Of a DNA stretch of 64,000 nt, positions 18,495 through 27,413 are shown piece after piece; position 1 is the stretch's first letter; every line of letters begins with the position of its first letter. The stretch is from Candidatus Anammoxibacter sp. (GTDB taxonomy: Bacteria > Planctomycetota > Brocadiia > Brocadiales > Anammoxibacteraceae). Location of the stretch: assembly GCA_021777105.1 (NCBI GenBank), contig JAIQZQ010000122.1, positions 32,863 through 96,862 on the forward strand, in the 5' to 3' direction. The notes under the pieces were generated by a model. It was not told the origin of the DNA. It saw only the letters and a list, made by a program, of their open reading frames with translations, and did not search any database. A program made the position numbers and the translations under genes.

Positions 18495-21113
18495 TTAAAA
18501 TATGCCTTTTATATTAAGGAACGGGCCGTATTTGCGGTCGGCGGTCAGTATGTGGTTGATTATCCACTCTTTAAAGAACTCCAGGACTTTAATATAATCA
18601 TTTATGTCGTTGCCGTTAATTTGCTCTTTGAGTTTTAGAACATCTTTTACAAACTTTTCATGTTCCTTGCGTTGACTTTCATACTCAGGGTAGTTGTTGG
18701 CCCTCATCATCTCCTCTTCTTCTTTGAAATGATATTGTGTATAATCTACGAGAAAGTTCAAAGCTTCCATCAAAGCATCGTTTTCGCCGCCGGAGCCGAT
18801 TACATCGTGCAGTTTATTTGCTTTCTCAAAAAGTAGCCTGTGATGTTTATCCATATCGCTAATATTTACGCGAAACTCGTCTCTCCATGAAAAGATCGGC
18901 GCATTGCTTGATTCAGGATTTGAAAGAAATCTTCTCCTCTTTTTAAACGTTTCAAACAGGCGCCATCTAACAACAGGCATTTCAATAAGTTGCTCGGTAG
19001 GAATATTGTAAACCTCGGACGGTTCCGTCGTTACAACACGAAACAGGCTGTCCATACCAAACAACACGCCTTCTTCTCCAAAAAAGTGATTTACAGACAA
19101 TGTTTCAAACACATCGCCGTCAATAAGTATTTGAAGTTTGCCGCTTTTAACAACCGTAATACCGGAGAGCCCCTTGCCGGCGAGGTCGCTTCCTTTTTCA
19201 AATTTATGAAAACTCATTGCCTGAGCAAGCTTGTTTTGTTTTGGATACGAAATACCTTCGCCAAATAGCCATGTCCCCTGCAACAACCGGCGGTTTTCCT
19301 GTAAACGTTTAATATTTGAATAAAGTCCGTTTCTTTTAACGAAATCCAGATATAAATGTTCAGGCAACCTTAACGCATGCACAAAACTAACGGCCCTGTA
19401 TGTCTCAAGGGAAAGGGAGCCTGTCAATCCGGACAACTCGCCAACCAGCGCCCCTGCGGACAATACGTTGTGCAACCCAGACTCTGAATGAATCTGCTCA
19501 ACATTGCCCGTCAAAACCAGATAAATATCCTTATTAACAACACCGCCTTTTAGAATAATGCTCTCAGGATTAAATATCACTATTTCATTGTTAAGCAAAA
19601 TTCTGAAATTATACATAGGTATATACGGAAAATAAGCCCGCAAAAATTGCGCAGCGTAGCGGAACACGTAAGTCTGGTTGGAAGGTATCAATGTGTCTAC
19701 CATGCCAAAAGGAGCGCCGGACCCAATCTCTTTCTGCTCGTGTGTTAACTCGACTGATGTGTGAGCCAATATAATCTTATCGGAAACGTCGTTTCGAAAG
19801 TCCTCAGCCTTGCCGTGAATAAGGCCGCCCCCTATATCCAGTTTCTTTAAATTTTCAGGCGTTAAATAGTTGTCTTTTACCTTATTATAATAATCAATGG
19901 AGACGCCCAATTCATTCTCATCGTTAACAACCATGCCTTTCAGAATATCAAGGGCGACGATATCCGCAAAATGAGCGTATGATTTATAGCCGTCGGCCCA
20001 TAATGTTCTGAAAATAAAGATGTTGGTCTCAACTGGATGAGGCGAGAGTATGGGCTTCACCTCCAACCCTTCCAGATTGTTCCACACGTCAAATTCAAGA
20101 TCGCAGACTTCAAAAAAATCGTTAAAACTGCTTTCATCCATGGCTACCAGGGCGGAAAGTTTCTTTGCGACCGATTTGCGAATCAATGGTGTAGTGTAAT
20201 ATTTAATGCGATGGTCGGACTGCATTAGGGTTGTAAGGCCGGCAAAATGATCGTCGTGGCAATGGGTGTGAAAGATTCCTTCTACCTCATTAACGCTTAT
20301 ACCCAGAGCCAGCAAGGTATTCAAAATATTAGGCCCTATATCAATTAGATATATTTTGCCCTGAAAAGTCAGGATGCTTGACATGCAAGGCCGGTAAATA
20401 TCCCAACCATCGCCGTCGCCGGAGTGAATCACGGCAAAATATTCCCTTTTCACATGGTGAAAACCGAGTGAATAAGGGACGTTATAATTTTCGTTCGGCC
20501 CCAAATTCAGATCAACAATAACCTTCTCGCCCTTATACTCAAACTTAAAAACATTAAGGCTTAAATGGCTAACAAATACACCGTTTCTAATTTCAACAGG
20601 TCTGTTCCTGACTATCCTTGTGTCGAGCAACTCAATAGTGCGCCGTATCTTGCCGAAAGCGAATTTCAGTTTTAGCCGCATCATATCTTCCGCCATTTTT
20701 GGAGACGCGCCGGCTTCTATCATCTCCTCCTTTGTCAACAGGCCGTAATTGCCGCGCATTATATATTGCATCTGCGCCTCCACCTGGTCCTTGGCGCCTA
20801 TTATCATCGGCTTGAGCCCGGTGTTATTAACATGATTAGGCAACAACATCCCCTGCCGGTACAACATCTGCAATATCGGGAACTCGGCAAGGTTTGAAAA
20901 ACTCCCATTTTGAACCAGCACATCCGAAAGCAACACAACGTTAGGGCCTGTCTCAAAAGTCACGCCCTTTTCCCTGCGTGTCACAATAAGCCCCTGCTTC
21001 ATCAAATGTTTTACGCTATCAGCCGGGCAGCCGCACAAAATATAAACGCCTGCTTCCTCTATGCCTACCCAAAACACGCCATTGTTAATCTGAGTTTTTC
21101 TTAATTTTTGCAT
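18495..21113 (-). CDS. Metallo-beta-lactamase / cNMP-binding / hemerythrin fusion
   Basis: This 872-aa cytosolic protein has four visible parts. Residues 1-150 are an N-terminal region of unknown fold. A metallo-beta-lactamase-fold hydrolase (about 170-470) carries HTHCHDDHFAGL near 285-296 with all metal ligands. Two cyclic-nucleotide-binding-like domains lie at about 500-600 and 640-720 (LAGKGLSGITVVKSGKLQILIDG, given only in part as LSGITVVKSGKLQILI). A C-terminal bacteriohemerythrin (about 735-865) has MDKHHRLLFEKAN, YHFKEEEEMM, HEKFVKDVL and NHILTADRKY with the diiron His/Asp/Glu set. It probably senses O2 or NO at the hemerythrin and a nucleotide at the cNMP domains, controlling hydrolysis of an unknown, perhaps nucleotide, substrate. 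It stands alone. Confidence 0.85.
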   Translation of the reverse strand: MQKLRKTQINNGVFWVGIEEAGVYILCGCPADSVKHLMKQGLIVTRREKGVTFETGPNVVLLSDVLVQNGSFSNLAEFPILQMLYRQGMLLPNHVNNTGLKPMIIGAKDQVEAQMQYIMRGNYGLLTKEEMIEAGASPKMAEDMMRLKLKFAFGKIRRTIELLDTRIVRNRPVEIRNGVFVSHLSLNVFKFEYKGEKVIVDLNLGPNENYNVPYSLGFHHVKREYFAVIHSGDGDGWDIYRPCMSSILTFQGKIYLIDIGPNILNTLLALGISVNEVEGIFHTHCHDDHFAGLTTLMQSDHRIKYYTTPLIRKSVAKKLSALVAMDESSFNDFFEVCDLEFDVWNNLEGLEVKPILSPHPVETNIFIFRTLWADGYKSYAHFADIVALDILKGMVVNDENELGVSIDYYNKVKDNYLTPENLKKLDIGGGLIHGKAEDFRNDVSDKIILAHTSVELTHEQKEIGSGAPFGMVDTLIPSNQTYVFRYAAQFLRAYFPYIPMYNFRILLNNEIVIFNPESIILKGGVVNKDIYLVLTGNVEQIHSESGLHNVLSAGALVGELSGLTGSLSLETYRAVSFVHALRLPEHLYLDFVKRNGLYSNIKRLQENRRLLQGTWLFGEGISYPKQNKLAQAMSFHKFEKGSDLAGKGLSGITVVKSGKLQILIDGDVFETLSVNHFFGEEGVLFGMDSLFRVVTTEPSEVYNIPTEQLIEMPVVRWRLFETFKKRRRFLSNPESSNAPIFSWRDEFRVNISDMDKHHRLLFEKANKLHDVIGSGGENDALMEALNFLVDYTQYHFKEEEEMMRANNYPEYESQRKEHEKFVKDVLKLKEQINGNDINDYIKVLEFFKEWIINHILTADRKYGPFLNIKGIF

Positions 21114-21273
21114 ATTTATTACCCGCGTATTTTAAAACCCGGCTCTTGACGTCATGACAAGATCGGCCTATCATAACTTCTTTTTTATTTAAGATGTTAA
21201 ATTGTAAACAACAAACAACCCAAAGTCTACCCATTAATGTCTTTACGAGTTTGAAACAACGGCAATTACATCA

Positions 21274-23475
21274 CTATTGACTGATCGTGGCGCTCAGTCC
21301 GGCCGCTGTGAAAATTAACTCAGCGTTGCCGGCGTTGCGTTTAAATCGAAATTTAAACTTTGCCTCGCCGTTCGGATTAGTCGCCGCCGATTTCGGCCAT
21401 ACAGCCACGCCTATACCAGTTTGCTCCGCCCTGACAACCAGGCTCCTGACCGGGAGCCCTGCGTGATCCAACGCCGTAACAGTCGCTGTTTTGAATTTAA
21501 CCGAGCTTTCAGAAACAACAGGGTCAACGCTCAATGATGAAAGAATCGACGAGACCGGCGGCGTTTCAACCGGAGACTCCGTTGGAGAAGGACTTAAAAC
21601 AGGAGATTCGGAAGGAGACGATGTTTCCGTTGCCGTTGCCGTAGGCTCTGTTTCTGTTTCAGTAGAAGTTGCTGACGGAGTTGGCTCTGGAGACGGAGTC
21701 GCGTCTTCAGTATAAAAAAATGCGTCTTTTAACACGCTGCTTCCAGCGTCATTGTGAACCTCTATATCAGCCGTTTTTTTCCGCGTTGAAAAAGGATCCG
21801 GGACACTAATCGTTATATCGCCCGCCCCATTTACAACAACGGACGAAACCGCCTTTCCATTAACGGAAACAATAGTATCGGGCAAAAACCCGCGCCCTTT
21901 AATAACGGCAATCGTCCCGGTCGGGCCAAAATCAGGAGATATCGAGCTTGCCAACGGGGGCGCGTCCGTCACAATCAGGCCGCCGGCCAGAGCCGAGACG
22001 CCTTTAGACGTGTTTACCAGAATATTTCTGGGCCCTATTGGTATCCCAGAGCTGATTGAAACAGGCAGGTTTATAAAATTGCCCGAGACAAACGGAGGAG
22101 AAGAGATATTTACCCCTTTACCGCTAATTTCAAAAACAGTGTCGTCTGGAATCTTGCCGGCGGAAACTATATTCGATCCAAGCCCAACTCTTATATTATT
22201 GCTTTCGCCAAAAAATGCAACGCCTGAAGCGATAATGCCGGACGGGACGTCCGTCAACGTCAAAACGTCAATATTTGGAGACAGAGGATCAAGCGGAAGA
22301 AGCACTCCAAAATCAACGCCGGACCTTGTAGAGCCCGGATCAACAGTCACCGTGTGCGGAAATAGCGTTGTCTGGAAATTAACGTTTATATTATCAATGC
22401 TGAAAAAACCAAAATTTGTCGCGCCGGCAGGCGGACCGTCAAGAGGCTCCACAAACAGATCATAATTCCCCGGCGGAAGCCCGTTAATGACATAATCACC
22501 GCTTGATAAAGAGAATGTTTCAGGTACACCTTTAATATTGGCTGTGTTCACACCTGTAATAGCCGACGCAACTGCTATTCCGTCAAAATCAGAAGCCACC
22601 ACCTGAGCTCCGAACACAGGGTTTAAATCCACGTCGGCAACACTGCCGCTTATAGAGCCTGTCTCGGCAAAGAAACCGATTACCGGATAGAGAGAAGAAA
22701 TTGCAATGACATCGTCCGTGCCTAAAGTTTGCCGCGACCTGTTTGCAATGCCTACATTATCATAGCTTACATACCCATACATAGTGGCAGGCAAAATGCC
22801 CGAATGCGCAAGCCCTAGAAAATGACCAACCTCATGAGTCGCCCTGGCCTGCACGTCGGAATCGCCGCTGCCGTCTATGGATAATGATTCGCTATTCTCA
22901 CCGTTGCAAAAAACAAGATCAGCGTCAACTATCTGCCCCGGAAAGTCAACATTAACAAATTTTCCGTTCGGCAGTCTGCACAACCCAACTTCAAGACATG
23001 CAACTACCCTTGTAAAAGCCGTGCCGCAATCTCCCTCGCCTAACGGGTCGGCCGCCATAGTCGCCAGATTTGTTCCGTCAACCGCGGGACCGGCTTGAGT
23101 CGACAACCCATCAAATGAAAAAGCGGCAACCGAGGAGCCTACGTTTTCCCACGCCTGGAACCCATTTTGTATATCTCTTATTATTTCATCCGTTGTGACG
23201 CCGGCAGGCAATACGGGAGAGCTTGATTTTGGACGGTTTGGATTAATCAGGTAAGGGATTTTGTTGCCCGGAAAACCGTTAAGCTTCCATTTAACGACCG
23301 CGCCGACTTCGTTTCGCGTGTTTTCCTGGAAAATAATGTGCGTATAACCAAATATGGGGTTTTGCCGGCATACGCATATTAAAACAGCCAGAGCCGCGAT
23401 AAGAACCGCTATTTTTTTTGATTTTTTAAAAATATTAAAAGTCCCCTTCCGCCCCTTGCCGCGGCAATCTCTCAA
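21274..23475 (-). CDS. Secreted matrixin-like metalloprotease with IPT and Ig-like domains
   Basis: This 733-aa protein has a hydrophobic N-terminal segment (about 20-38) that serves as a signal or anchor. A matrixin-type protease follows (about 60-270), with the zinc motif HEVGHFLGLAHS near 215 and a Met-turn (TMYGYV) after it. A carboxypeptidase-regulatory-like beta domain lies near 275-390. An IPT/TIG domain lies near 510-595, then a Pro/Ser/Thr/Glu-rich linker (595-655) and a C-terminal Ig-like (Big_1-type) domain (660-733). It is likely cell-surface or extracellular. The start overlaps the upstream gene by 41 bases; no later ATG precedes the signal segment, so this start is kept with some doubt. 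Confidence 0.8.
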   Translation of the reverse strand: MRDCRGKGRKGTFNIFKKSKKIAVLIAALAVLICVCRQNPIFGYTHIIFQENTRNEVGAVVKWKLNGFPGNKIPYLINPNRPKSSSPVLPAGVTTDEIIRDIQNGFQAWENVGSSVAAFSFDGLSTQAGPAVDGTNLATMAADPLGEGDCGTAFTRVVACLEVGLCRLPNGKFVNVDFPGQIVDADLVFCNGENSESLSIDGSGDSDVQARATHEVGHFLGLAHSGILPATMYGYVSYDNVGIANRSRQTLGTDDVIAISSLYPVIGFFAETGSISGSVADVDLNPVFGAQVVASDFDGIAVASAITGVNTANIKGVPETFSLSSGDYVINGLPPGNYDLFVEPLDGPPAGATNFGFFSIDNINVNFQTTLFPHTVTVDPGSTRSGVDFGVLLPLDPLSPNIDVLTLTDVPSGIIASGVAFFGESNNIRVGLGSNIVSAGKIPDDTVFEISGKGVNISSPPFVSGNFINLPVSISSGIPIGPRNILVNTSKGVSALAGGLIVTDAPPLASSISPDFGPTGTIAVIKGRGFLPDTIVSVNGKAVSSVVVNGAGDITISVPDPFSTRKKTADIEVHNDAGSSVLKDAFFYTEDATPSPEPTPSATSTETETEPTATATETSSPSESPVLSPSPTESPVETPPVSSILSSLSVDPVVSESSVKFKTATVTALDHAGLPVRSLVVRAEQTGIGVAVWPKSAATNPNGEAKFKFRFKRNAGNAELIFTAAGLSATISQ

Positions 23476-24016
23476 TTAAATCTATAAATTTTACAAGATC
23501 AACCCTGTTGCCGTCATGGCTTTTCCCACTAAGCCCCTCCACACCGGAAGGGAATATAATATCCCCAGCGTTTAAATTTACGGCAATCTTATTCCCGCCC
23601 TTTTCATAAACATTAAATTTCCCTTTATTTAAACCAACGACACCTAATTGCCCGTTCGACTTTATTGAAAGGAACAAAAGATAATCCTGCTCGTCAACAA
23701 ATTTTGGAGAACCTATAACCGTGGACACCAGCGAGCCTACCTGTCCACCAAGGGTCTCAACCAAAAAAGGTTTATCTGACACGCCTTTTATTATTCTCAA
23801 CGGGTCTATCAGGGAATATGTGCAGATCTCTGTGTTAGCGCCGTTCCACGCGCTATATGAAGTCAGGCACTTGCCCACAAGAATCAAATCCGCCGACCGC
23901 GCCAGTTTTTCAACAACAACATTGCCGGCAGTCGCGCCGTAAACGGCCCGAACATTTATCAGACCGCAAACAATAGCTATTAATAATATGCCCCGGCATA
24001 TATATCGCTTAACCAT
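23435..24016 (-). CDS. Secreted protein of unknown function, coupled to the protease
   Basis: This 193-aa protein has a clear signal peptide (ILLIAIVCGLINVRAVYG) followed by a beta-rich mature region. Segments like SADLILVGKC, YSLIDPLRIIKG and QDYLLFLSIK resemble small secreted proteins that often precede matrixin-like proteases. Its 3' end overlaps the protease start by 41 bases, so the two are translated together. It may be a chaperone, inhibitor or co-secreted partner; this is inferred from position only. Confidence 0.65.
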   Translation of the reverse strand: MVKRYICRGILLIAIVCGLINVRAVYGATAGNVVVEKLARSADLILVGKCLTSYSAWNGANTEICTYSLIDPLRIIKGVSDKPFLVETLGGQVGSLVSTVIGSPKFVDEQDYLLFLSIKSNGQLGVVGLNKGKFNVYEKGGNKIAVNLNAGDIIFPSGVEGLSGKSHDGNRVDLVKFIDLIERLPRQGAEGDF

Positions 24017-24287
24017 AATTAACCTTTTATTTAAATAGAGTCAATTTTAATCAGAATAAAATAAACAACATGTTTTGCCCCTGTAGAACATCCCTATTTG
24101 CGCAAAGAGAATATGATATCATAAAACATACTATTTTCTAAAAACATTTATTAACGCCGGCCTCAAATCTGTTTTTGGTTGTATTAATTTTAACTCGCAG
24201 GTAAAATGTTACTGTTGTAAAAGAGCGCTAAAACAGCTTAAACCACCAACTATTTCAAACTTTTGAACAAATATAAGGAGGATAAAA

Positions 24288-24773
24288 ATGGGCAAACAAT
24301 CGGTCATCGACACTTTGAATGAGATACGCAAAGCGGAATTAACAGCCATTTCTCAATATATGGCGCACCATTACTATATAGCGGATTTGGGTTATCCAAA
24401 ATTAAGCATAGACCTAAAAAATGATTCATTTGACGAAATGAAACATGCCGAACTATTGGCGGAGCGTATTTTAGATTTGGAAGGGGATCCTGAATTCGGC
24501 CCGTTAAAAGCCCCGCACAAAAAGGGCACGGTAGAAGAGATGTTACAGGCTGATTGCGATCTTGAAAAAGACGCGATCGAACGTTTGAACAACGGGATAA
24601 AGAGTTGCAGTGAAAACGGCGACGCAACCTCGCGCCAATTGCTTGAAGACATAACAAAGGCTGAAGAGTTGCACCTTAATGATATAAAACAACACCTCAA
24701 GCATATAAAGACGTTCGGCAACGATTACCTAATCCAGTTCGCCGAGGTTCTAAAACCGGAGCAGGCGGTTTAG
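24288..24773 (+). CDS. bfr: Bacterioferritin
   Basis: This 161-aa ferritin-fold protein has the whole ferroxidase set at positions matching E. coli Bfr minus one: E17, E50, H53, E93, E126 and H129. M51 in DEMKHAE corresponds to the haem-ligating Met52, so it should bind haem between subunits. It oxidises Fe(II) and stores iron as a 24-mer in the cytosol. AAGGAGG sits seven bases before the ATG. No bacterioferritin-associated ferredoxin is adjacent. The C-terminal extension after residue 150 is short. Confidence 0.9.
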   Translation: MGKQSVIDTLNEIRKAELTAISQYMAHHYYIADLGYPKLSIDLKNDSFDEMKHAELLAERILDLEGDPEFGPLKAPHKKGTVEEMLQADCDLEKDAIERLNNGIKSCSENGDATSRQLLEDITKAEELHLNDIKQHLKHIKTFGNDYLIQFAEVLKPEQAV

Positions 24774-24804
24774 CCTAATTGATAAATAAATGACTAAATA
24801 ATAA

Positions 24805-24834
24805 TGCGCGCTCCCGGAATATTGCCGGGCGCGC
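24805..24834 (+). terminator. Hairpin after bacterioferritin gene
   Basis: GCGCG-ct-CCCGG pairs with CCGGG-CGCGC with a small bulge and loop, about 30 bases after the stop. There is no following T-run, so it may be a factor-assisted terminator or an mRNA-stabilising hairpin. Confidence 0.45.
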
Positions 24835-24951
24835 AACGCCGGAGCATCTCGCCTTTGACGTTGCCGGCCTCATTGATACTCTTTTTACGCCCATTCAGAA
24901 ATTTTAAGGATGCGACCAAAAGATAGCATTCTTTGATCAAATTGCGCAAAC

Positions 24952-25149
24952 CTACCTTATAATTCCAGTTAACTCCCGCTTGAAATCAACATGGCTTGTT
25001 AGACAATTTCTAATATTATCAATCTCTTTTATCTGATTAATAATGATTTGCGTTGATCTAATATGCTTGATAGCCGTCTCGGCCATCCATGAAGAGTTCA
25101 ACTTTTTAAAATTTTTAGACATTTTAAAAGTCCTCAAACATTTTTTCAT
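24952..25149 (-). CDS. Small basic protein of unknown function
   Basis: It encodes 65 aa beginning MKKCLRTFKMSKNFKK. A strong ribosome-binding site, GGAGGGGG, lies a few bases before the ATG and is the best evidence that it is translated. The sequence looks mostly helical (KHIRSTQIIINQIKEIDNI) and basic, without a membrane segment. No family is recognised. It is a lone gene between bacterioferritin and a non-coding stretch. Confidence 0.5.
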   Translation of the reverse strand: MKKCLRTFKMSKNFKKLNSSWMAETAIKHIRSTQIIINQIKEIDNIRNCLTSHVDFKRELTGIIR

Positions 25150-25685
25150 TTTTCCCCCTCCATATAAATTTTAAAAAAAACGATATTAATATTATCGGGC
25201 TAAAATACGTATATTTTAGTTATTTTTACAGCCTTTGTTAATCAGGTGAGCCAAAACATTTAGAATTGTTAGGTTCGGTCTGCGCGCAGCTAATTGATAT
25301 GTTTCCCACAATACTTAACGATTGTAATATATCGAAATTACCCATTTCGTCTTATACCCCGTATACGCAATCATGATAAGTAAAAAATAAGTAGTTTTAA
25401 AAATATTTTTCAATTAAAACAAATAATAAATTGATTATTTATCCATAAATGTGTAAACTCTATAAATTAAGGCGCTCAAACTTAACCACACGTTTTTATA
25501 ATGGTTTTATTTAAGACGGCCCGACATTGCAAAGCGTATGTCAGTATTAGACACACAATATTTTACGCCAATCAATAATTAAAATCCAAAACGCGTTATT
25601 TATGGCAGGAATTTGATTTATTTTTTGATAGCCACGCGTTTGGCTGAAAACAACCATGACAAAGTTATAGCATTCCCCTAAACAA
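25150..25685. other. Non-coding stretch
   Basis: This AT-rich spacer lies between the divergent small genes at 24952 and 25686. I see no gene, strong hairpin or repeat. It should contain both promoters. Confidence 0.4.
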
Positions 25686-25922
25686 ATGATTGACAAAATT
25701 TTCAAAATAGGCTTATTAGTTCTCGCTTTTTTTGCGCTGCTGGTCTTTATTCAAAAAAGTAGAAACGACAGATACCAGTTTATAATAGGGACGGGAGTGT
25801 TTGATAAAAGAACCGGCAGTATATTCACTCTGGATGAATCAAACAGGGAGTTTGAAAGAGCGGACGAATATAATATGATTAAAGGATTTAAGCGGCAGAA
25901 ATTAATAAAAGAACAAAAGTAG
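25686..25922 (+). CDS. Small single-span membrane protein
   Basis: It encodes 78 aa: one N-terminal hydrophobic helix (IGLLVLAFFALLVFI, residues 8-22) followed by a basic soluble tail. The tail contains RYQFIIGTGVFDKRTGSIFTL, mentioned as RYQFIIGTGVFDKRTG, resembling short membrane-anchored proteins with a 'tGxifdtrTG' hairpin. The function is unknown. No partner is obvious nearby. Confidence 0.5.
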   Translation: MIDKIFKIGLLVLAFFALLVFIQKSRNDRYQFIIGTGVFDKRTGSIFTLDESNREFERADEYNMIKGFKRQKLIKEQK

Positions 25923-26024
25923 CGTTTTCACCTTATAAGTTGCGGTTTTTGCGCCGATTTTAAAGAAGAATTCAATGTTAATTTATTTTTTGAATTTTAT
26001 AATTAATCAAAAAGGAGATTAATT

Positions 26025-26420
26025 ATGAGACCGCCAGGAATGTCAAGACTTGACAAATTAAAAGAAAAAGCTGAGGCAAAAGGCAGCGTCGTGCTTAGCA
26101 AAAGGTATGATCCGTATAACAAAATGCGTTTCCGCTGCAATGAAGGCCATTTATGGAAAGCCCGGGCAGTTAACATCAACAAAGGCAGCTGGTGCCCAAG
26201 GTGTTCAGGAAGAATAGCCGGGGCAAAGACTAAAAAGCCTTTTCCGGAAGTAACGGCTTTTGCCGAGGACAAAGGCGGCCAATGCCTTTCAAAGCCGACA
26301 GATTACAGAAACCTCGCATCGCAACTTAAATGGGAATGTTCCAGAGGGCACAAGTTTACTGCAAGCCTTCATAATTTAAGGAGAAGAAAACACTGGTGCT
26401 CAAGATGCCGCTTTTATTAA
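26025..26420 (+). CDS. Double zinc-ribbon protein
   Basis: This 131-aa protein has two treble-clef/zinc-ribbon-like repeats of the type C-x3-GH-x-W/F...W-C-x2-C: CNEGHLWKARA with WCPRCSG, and CSRGHKFTASL with WCSRC. Such 'probable zinc-ribbon' units occur beside or within homing-type and restriction-type nucleases and in standalone proteins, where they probably bind nucleic acid. A good site, AAAGGAG, precedes the ATG. There is no catalytic domain, so it may be a DNA-binding accessory or a remnant of a larger protein. Confidence 0.65.
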   Translation: MRPPGMSRLDKLKEKAEAKGSVVLSKRYDPYNKMRFRCNEGHLWKARAVNINKGSWCPRCSGRIAGAKTKKPFPEVTAFAEDKGGQCLSKPTDYRNLASQLKWECSRGHKFTASLHNLRRRKHWCSRCRFY

Positions 26421-26625
26421 TCAAAAGCCGAAACTATCCACTATTTTATTGTTCAACTGGAGCGCCATAACTTAATTTTCGTCTTTATATTTATATGCGC
26501 ATAGAAAGAAACGAAACAATAAAGTTACATTATTGATAGCCGGTTCATTTTCAAACAAAGAGCCGCCACATTTTTAAAACGTTTCGAACCAATCTTCAAG
26601 ATTGATACAGTCAGGGGTATTTATT

Positions 26626-27189
26626 TTATATCTCTTCAAAAACATCTTCCAAATCCACTTCAAATCCCTTCAACAATTTAGAACTTACATTGCCTTTTTC
26701 AGCCGCGTGTGAATAAAGGTTGTATTTGCAGTCCTCAAGTGTAAACACTTCAATAACTATTTCTTCCGGGAACACAAGCCAGTACTCTTTAACATTAAAC
26801 TTTTCGTATATCTCTTTTTTTGTAATAGTGTCATTAACAAAAGATGAAGGCGAAACTATTTCAACAACAAGGTCAGGCGCGTCGAAAATCCCCTTTTTCT
26901 CAATTATTCCTTTCCTCTCTTTTGAAATAAATAGCATATCAGGCTGGACCACCGTATTCCCGGCAAGGATTACATCCGTTGGAGCGTAAAACACTTTCCC
27001 TAACACTTTCTTTCTTACAAAACCGCTTAAAACAAAAGCTAAATTCTCCTGTGTATTTTGATGTGATGTGATTGGAGCGGGTACCATAATAAGCCCTCCA
27101 TCTAAAATTTCATATCTTTGATCGTCAGGGAACCCCAAATAATCATCATATGTGTATTGTTTCTCTTTTTGATCTAATACGGTTTCCAT
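26626..27189 (-). CDS. Uma2-family (DUF820) putative endonuclease
   Basis: This 187-aa protein shows the Uma2 pattern: YTYDDYLGFPDD, RYEILDGGLIMVPAP, a VVQPDMLFIS strand, DLVVEIVSPSS and KEIYEKFNVKEYWLV. The family has a PD-(D/E)XK nuclease fold, and the D of QPDM, the E of VEIVSPSS and a following K fit its active-site order. GGGAGG lies before the ATG. Family members are usually multicopy in lineages with large genomes, and their biological target is not known. It is a single gene. Confidence 0.8.
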   Translation of the reverse strand: METVLDQKEKQYTYDDYLGFPDDQRYEILDGGLIMVPAPITSHQNTQENLAFVLSGFVRKKVLGKVFYAPTDVILAGNTVVQPDMLFISKERKGIIEKKGIFDAPDLVVEIVSPSSFVNDTITKKEIYEKFNVKEYWLVFPEEIVIEVFTLEDCKYNLYSHAAEKGNVSSKLLKGFEVDLEDVFEEI

Positions 27190-27332
27190 AATGCCTCCCG
27201 GCGGTTAAAATGTTTTAATAACGTTCGAAATATTATAACCCGCCTATTCAGAAAATTCCGCCAAAAAATACAACTTGTTAATAAATCACGTTACTTGCGA
27301 GCAAAAGCGGAACCCGCAATCGTCAAAAGCCC

Positions 27333-27377
27333 AAAAAAAAAAGCGGTTTCAACGATATTTCACGCTGAAACCGCTTT
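27333..27377 (-). terminator. Rho-independent terminator of the formate dehydrogenase gene
   Basis: On the minus strand AAGCGGTTTCA (27376-27366) pairs perfectly with TGAAACCGCTT (27351-27341), followed by a run of T residues to 27333. It lies about 40 bases after the formate dehydrogenase stop codon. Confidence 0.9.
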
Positions 27378-27413
27378 GGGTTTACATTAAACAGCCACTA
27401 AAATGACGGCTTG

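Noticed and set aside
22010-22465. 151-aa plus-strand frame inside the protease gene.
   Set aside because: It is antisense to a well-supported secreted protein and without family resemblance or a ribosome-binding site.
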